Position numbers and translations under genes: made by a program | NCBI GenBank assembly: GCA_051294375.1 | Contig: CM119266.1 | Coordinates: 7,650,606-7,714,605, forward strand | DNA length: 64,000 nt | Direction: 5' to 3' | Source: Paraspadella gotoi | Lineage: Eukaryota > Chaetognatha | The notes under the pieces: model-generated | What the model was told of the DNA's origin: nothing | Databases searched by the model: none | The model's input: only the letters and a program-made list of their open reading frames with translations | Shown: one piece after another, positions 46,501 through 64,000 of the stretch | Layout of the letters: each line of letters opens with the position of its first letter | Numbering within the stretch: position 1 is the first letter of the stretch

Positions 46501-49500
46501 AATATTTTATTGTACGGAACATTAAATTCTTTTGTCAACAGGTTAGAATATATAAATATGGTATTCATAAACTGCCGAAGGGAAATTAAAGAAGATTTTC
46601 TGATACTTGACTGATTTAGACTTATGAGTCTAAATATACTATTTTCTTCAACTTTAGGGTCAACATCAATTTCTTCTGTGAAATGTCTCCATACCATATC
46701 ACATGCTTTCATAGAAATTTTATTCCGATTCCTTCGATAGCTCGTTTCAGCTAAATAGCACCAAGCAAGAGTCAATGGGAATGGTGTGGCAGCAACAATT
46801 GGTGGAGTAATTTTTCCTATTTCATCGCCAATTAACTGACCATTTTCTGCATAAGCTGCCACAGCAAAAACATATTTTTCATTTTCTTCAAGCCCAGAGA
46901 CAATAAAAGTTGGATCAGCTTTAACATAAACAGGTTCTCCTGTTCCAATAAAATCCATATCTTGTAACCTCACTCTACAATTTGGACCAGTAAATGGTTT
47001 ACAGTAAATACGATACCAACTAACAACACCTTTTTTAGGAGTCCAAGGTGATGGTTTTAAAATTACTGATGAAGCATTTCTAAATACTACATAGGGAGCT
47101 GGCGGAGAAGTGCTAACAACATTTTCTGCATTAAGATTAGCTTGTGATTTATTCCATTTAACCAACTTTTTTTCTTCAAGGTTTGCTTTTGTCAACATGC
47201 ATTCTGCATTTTGCATCAACTGATTTTGTTCTCTCTCTGATAAATCATCTCCAAGCTCAAGACTTTTATTCATTTGGTAAAGCCCATAAGCAAGACTGTT
47301 TTTCTTGCAAACAAGTTGAGAAATATCCAATTCTGGTTTTAATGAAGCATCTTGGAGAGCGAGCAGTTTTAAAGGTTTTGTTAAATTTTCAAGTCGCTGG
47401 CGCTCTTTACTGATGACATCATCTAATATGATAAGCTGGTAATTTAAACACAGAAGCTCCACGTACAATGCCGAATGCATTCCCTGAATTGCTGATGGTT
47501 CTGCATGCCTCAGCTCATCAAAACTCAAATCGAGAATTTGCTTAGTGGCAAACTTCATTTTACTTTGTTTGTTACTTTCTAATTCTATTTTACTGACATT
47601 TTGCCAATTTAGAGTAGCATCCATTTTTTGAAAACTTGACAATGATTTCAATGCTTTTTGACATGATGACTTAGCAATTTCGATTTGTTCAGAAGGAGAA
47701 CAATACATAAATGATGAGGCATCTAACGATGTATTGCTACTCCCTTGAGGTGCTTTTAATTCTGGTGATGGTGAAGATTGTCCAGTCGGAGGATTCATAG
47801 GCCCAGGCGAAATTACTGATGTGTCATACTGATATTCTCTTGGAAGATCAATATCCATTGGAATGAGGTCTTCAGGCGGGGATACCAATGATCGCACCAT
47901 TCGGGTCTGATTAATAACAGTTTCTCGTTGAAGAGGCTCCATTTGAGCAAGACCTTTTATCACAGTGGCATAACGTAAAGAAACTTCAGCAAACATTGTT
48001 GCATCAATCCTTGCAATGTCAATCCATTCGGATAATAGAAATACAGTTTCTAGCATGTGGACCCATTTACCAGGTGAATCCATCTTAAAAATGTAAGAAG
48101 AAATTTCTTTTGCACTCGTTCCACCTTGGTACTTGTGAAAAACTACTTTAACTTTATTCCACAAAAAAAATATTGCATCGGTGATCATATCCATGTCCAT
48201 ATTTTTCTGACTAAACTTTCGGTTCTTCAAATTCATGGAACTATCCAAAGACATCAACTCTCTCAACCCTTTTGCCAAAGATAGCAAATCATCCCCAGTA
48301 CTTTTTTCTTTGCTACGTTGAGGACCACCAACAACGCTTAATGGAGTAGCTTTTCCAGATCCTCCTTTTGGAGTAGCTTTTCCAGAACCTCCTTTAGGAG
48401 TAGCTTTTCTCTTCCCTGTAGAAGGCGCAGGAGTTGCGGACTCTTCCTGAGCTGCAGCAGCTGCTGCAGCATTTTGTTTTCTCATTTGCTTCCGTTTGGG
48501 GTTGACTCGGTCCATTGCTTGCAAAACTTTAAGAATAGCTTCATCGAGAATATAATTTTCTATTCCAGGCCCGCCCGTCATCTTCACATAATTTATAAAG
48601 TTCAATGTATTTTCGAGCAAACTCTCAAGAGATTCCCACTGCTCATAACAATAAGCCAATTTTACAACGTGAATGACTGAATGTAACGGAACTCCATCTT
48701 CACAATCGGTAGCCATTTCTATCAGGGGTTTTCCAAGCACCACACCACCCATGTCTTTAACAGCAGCAGTTGAGTTTATTGCCTCAGCATCCAACGTTTG
48801 ATTACCTCCTCCACCCATGACGATGTAAGAAGCCGCCATAAAGAGTTCGGAATATAAATCCAAAACTTCAACTTCTGTCTCCAACGCTGGTGGAGAGGAG
48901 ATGAGTATTCGCCTAGTAGAATCGTTCAAAGTTTCCAAAATTGCCAGAAATTGAGCCGCGGAACCTTCAAACATTTCCCACAGTATTTTTTCAGTGCTCG
49001 TCCGCGGCCAGGGCAACTGCAGGTTTTCTTTGAGAACTGTCCTCGTCTTGGGACGAGCCATTCCTTTTGGTTTCTTCCTGGTCTCCACAACCTGCCGCTT
49101 AAAAACAACGATGGCAAGCTTAAGGCAAGCTTTCCTAATCAAAGCTTGTGTCTTTGGTACTTCCACGCCATCCTTGCTCATCTTCTCGAGCAGGCCCAAT
49201 TCTCCGATCTTGCCGAGACCCCGTTTGGCGAACTGTTCGGCGAGATGATCCTCCTTGCATTCCATGTATATCTCACAAACGGCGCTGTACAAAGTTCCTC
49301 TCCAATCCAAATATTCCACGGTCATCAGAGGGATCAGGTTCTCGATGCAGCTCACGCTCCAGAGCAAGAATTGCAAGACTTTGGCCGAGAATCCGGCGAT
49401 CATGAGTTCGCGGGAGACGTTGTAGATGGCTATGGTGCCGTTGTAAACGGCCCAGGAATACTTTTCGTCGTGAAGGAGGCTCTGGGTGAAGAGTTGTAAC

Positions 49501-50363
49501 AGAGTCAAGAGTTTGAGACCTCTCTCCACAGTTTCGGGATTTATGATTCTTGGGTCCAACTCGAGCGACTCTTGAAAGACGCACTGGAAGAGGCCGACGA
49601 TGGCGCGGAGCTTGAACTTGGTTCCTTCCTCGGCGAGACCCTCGGGGTAGAAGACCCTCTTGAACTCTTCCACGTTGGAGATGTCGTAGATGCTGTCGAA
49701 ATCCTGCGCGGAGAGACTCTTGGAGATGAGCCGAGCGTAGCAGCCCCAAGCGGCGAGAGAATGGAGACCCGAATCTTCTAAGAACTCGGCGATCTCGAGG
49801 AAACGAGAGTCGAAGATGGAAAGGGGAACGAGGCCGCGGTATTTATCACAGATGTCGCTCAACATGTTGGCGCCTGAAGAGAGGAAGAGGAGGAGGAGGA
49901 GAAGAACAAGAGAGCAAGATCAAATACAGGGGCAAGATAGATTGTTTCTTAAATGAATGAATAATTTTTATTTTGGTTTGACAAATTTCATACAATAGCA
50001 GTGGGCACTGGACGTGATACATGATACTGATACATGACACATATTTGGCCTTTAGTCATAGTTTCCCTTGATGCTTATGTGTGTAGTGAATTAATCGTGT
50101 TGAATTCCAAATTAAACATGTATAAAAACACACCTATCCTCTCGATTTGGATTCCCTCCATCACCTGCCACCCTCCTCTCACCCTTAGAAGGCGGTTCTC
50201 TCGGATCTTTCGTCCTCCGCCGCATGAAGACATAAAACTGTTTGACATCGCGTTCGAACGAAGTCAACAGAGGATTAGGTTTTCCATCTTTGGGCAAATA
50301 AAAGGAGGCGCCTTTGATTTGGTTGAGGCGATTGCAGGCACTCTCTTTTATGGTGATGCTCAT
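37580..50363 (-). CDS. CFAP54: Cilia- and flagella-associated protein 54
   Basis: Seven exons: 50183-50363, 45569-49873, 45423-45506, 39042-44695, 38485-38685, 37943-38260 and 37580-37681. They close exactly in frame at 3,614 codons plus stop; the human protein is about 3,100. The first exon starts MSITIKESACNRLNQ and contains NPLLTSFERDVKQFYVFMRR, as in CFAP54 N termini. A fibronectin type III-like module sits at about 46800-47110 (VVSWYRIYCKPFTGP ... YVFAVAAYAENGQLIG). The rest is helical repeat sequence. CFAP54 is a scaffold of the C1d projection of the axonemal central apparatus. Oddities are two very long exons (4.3 and 5.7 kb), Gly/Pro-rich linkers at 45940-46075, three tandem KATPKGGSG-like units at 48330-48420, and an 84-base Lys/Ser/Ala exon 3. 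An additional 5' non-coding exon is possible. Confidence 0.93.
44940..45125. repeat. Dispersed repeat, longest copy
   Basis: Contains in order gaaagcttgcaggg, catagcag-like, taaaccaccaaagcctgtcc, ggggcaagatag, attaaatgaatggataat and ttggttgtaccaatttca. Parts recur at 5355-5410, 8175-8262, 24105-24150, 26210-26345 and 49918-49998. It lies in the CFAP54 intron between exons 3 and 4. Probably an old non-autonomous element. Confidence 0.6.
45423..45506 (-). repeat. CFAP54: CFAP54 exon 3 built of SKA-coding repeats
   Basis: This 84-base exon encodes a Ser-Lys-Ala repeat (four SKA units) followed by a Lys-rich tail. The 9-base unit AGTAAAGCC/A is tandemly repeated. It lies between two dispersed-repeat-bearing introns and encodes a basic low-complexity linker in the CFAP54 chain. 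Confidence 0.75.
49918..49998. repeat. Dispersed repeat fragment
   Basis: Begins aggggcaagatagattg and contains aaatgaatgaataatttt and ttggtttgacaaatttca, the same order as at 45050-45115. Lies in CFAP54 intron 1. Confidence 0.55.
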
Positions 50364-51236
50364 GGTGCTGGATGAAGAGAGAGAATCGAGGAATTAATTT
50401 AGTTTTTATTTCATTTAATTCAAATTCAATATAATTTTTTCTTTTACCTGGACAGATGAGACGAAGATCCGTGCTTAGGTGGTTTACTGTGACATAGTTT
50501 ATGATTCAAACGTGTTTTGACATGTTTTTTATATCTAAACGTGTTTCAATAAAGAAAGTAATAAATTAATTCAATAATTAAGATAATAAATTAAAACTTT
50601 AATAAATTAAAAGTCTGGTTGAGACTGTCGTCTTTGGCAATAAAATTTTAAGTATCTCATCAAGATTTTTGTAAAAACGCGTGAATCAAACTACAAATAA
50701 TACTATCAATTCTACTAAAACGATATTTTTACTAATTACGTGATCGAAAAAAAGTTATCGATAAAAAAAATATTTTATCTCGATTTAAATTGACAACCAC
50801 GACGTAACATTTCATAAAATATTTAAAAACATTTAAAATAACCCTAACACTTAATTCTCATAAGAAATAATTATAAAATAAACAAAAGATCATCTATTGA
50901 TTTGTAAAATTTTCTATCTTCAAATTTCAACAATAACTGGAGATCAGTGAAAGTGGACTACTACTTAAAGTGAAGGTGGTCATGGGAGTAGGGAAACAAA
51001 AGTCATTAGTGAACCGGTGAAGCCCTACCATAGGCTTTTTAATTCCATTGTTTTGTTTTTTGGTTTTTTTTGGTGAGTTTGTGATTGTCTTTATGTTTTT
51101 TTTCAATATTCTTGTTTCCTCGTCTCCTAGTATTTTTTTTGTTGTTTTTTTTTCGCTCCAACGGAATCCGCTCCTCCCCAGGAATCCTCGCTTCCTCCCA
51201 GCGCCGCTCCTCTTGTTCCTTTGTTTTCTTGCTTCA
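50364..51236. other. Intergenic spacer, DYNC2H1 to CFAP54
   Basis: 873 AT-rich bases between the DYNC2H1 stop and the first CFAP54 ATG. It includes T-runs near 51050-51150 just downstream of the DYNC2H1 stop. No gene or RNA was seen. Confidence 0.5.
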
Positions 51237-63685
<12,449 letters not shown>

Positions 63686-64000
63686 CTGATTTGCATATCG
63701 TAGGTATTTGTTTATTTTTTTATTCCGTTTATTTTGTCAAATAATAATTTAATTTTTGGCAAAATTGTCTTATTTTTAAACTCATTTAACGCTTTGGTTA
63801 AATTTCCTTTACATAATATTCACATTTATTGATAAACGAGAATCGCATCCTTCTTTCGAAATTGCCTACTTTCATTTTTAGTCTGCTTATTGCAGATTCC
63901 GACTCTATAATCCATTTTGCCACCCCAAAAACTTGTCGGTAAATTATTTTTATCATAATCTAACAGAGGGATATCTCTGTATGTGAATGGTTACCCTGAT
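63686..64000. other. DYNC2H1 intron reaching the window edge
   Basis: AT-rich sequence upstream of the acceptor of exon 63428-63685 (sense: gcaaatcag). No further coding exon was recognised before the edge. Confidence 0.6.

Overview
This is nuclear DNA of a ciliated eukaryote, probably an animal or a close unicellular relative. The evidence is spliceosomal introns with GT-AG borders, eukaryote-type tRNA genes (one with an intron), a TTAGGG-like tract, an XK-related-like membrane protein, and a set of intraflagellar-transport, BBSome and central-apparatus genes. The species cannot be named from the sequence. Exons are moderately GC-rich and introns AT-rich, with many long GA/CT microsatellites.

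Layout. Positions 1-3801 hold AT-rich repeats and two plus-strand multi-pass membrane-protein segments, the first broken. From about 4.7 kb to the right edge every protein-coding gene I can resolve lies on the minus strand. Read in transcription order (right to left) they are: DYNC2H1 (cytoplasmic dynein-2 heavy chain, 5' end outside the window), CFAP54 (central-apparatus protein), CCDC13 (ciliogenesis coiled-coil protein), ARL6/BBS3 (BBSome GTPase), a PIH1D2-like dynein-assembly co-chaperone, IFT81 (IFT-B subunit), and an unassigned coiled-coil protein of about 1,870 residues. Coding regions are 0.4-0.95 kb apart. I rebuilt exon structures by hand from homology and splice-site phase. IFT81 (692 aa), ARL6 (187 aa), PIH1D2-like (331 aa), CFAP54 (3,614 aa) and the DYNC2H1 fragment (2,968 aa) all close in frame. 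CCDC13 and the unassigned gene show apparent single-base frame breaks.

The window also carries 24 intact-looking tRNA genes and one collapsed tRNA-Lys. All lie inside introns of the ciliary genes and none between genes. Twelve plus the collapsed one sit in a single 4.3-kb intron of the PIH1D2-like gene. Four tRNA-Asp genes form a 152-bp tandem array in an IFT81 intron.

Functionally, DYNC2H1 drives retrograde IFT, IFT81 belongs to the anterograde IFT-B train, ARL6 recruits the BBSome, PIH1D2-like proteins help assemble dynein arms, CFAP54 builds the central pair apparatus and CCDC13 acts at centriolar satellites and basal bodies. This is therefore a physically linked, co-oriented block of cilium genes. 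By association the unassigned coiled-coil gene is a candidate ciliary or centriolar component.
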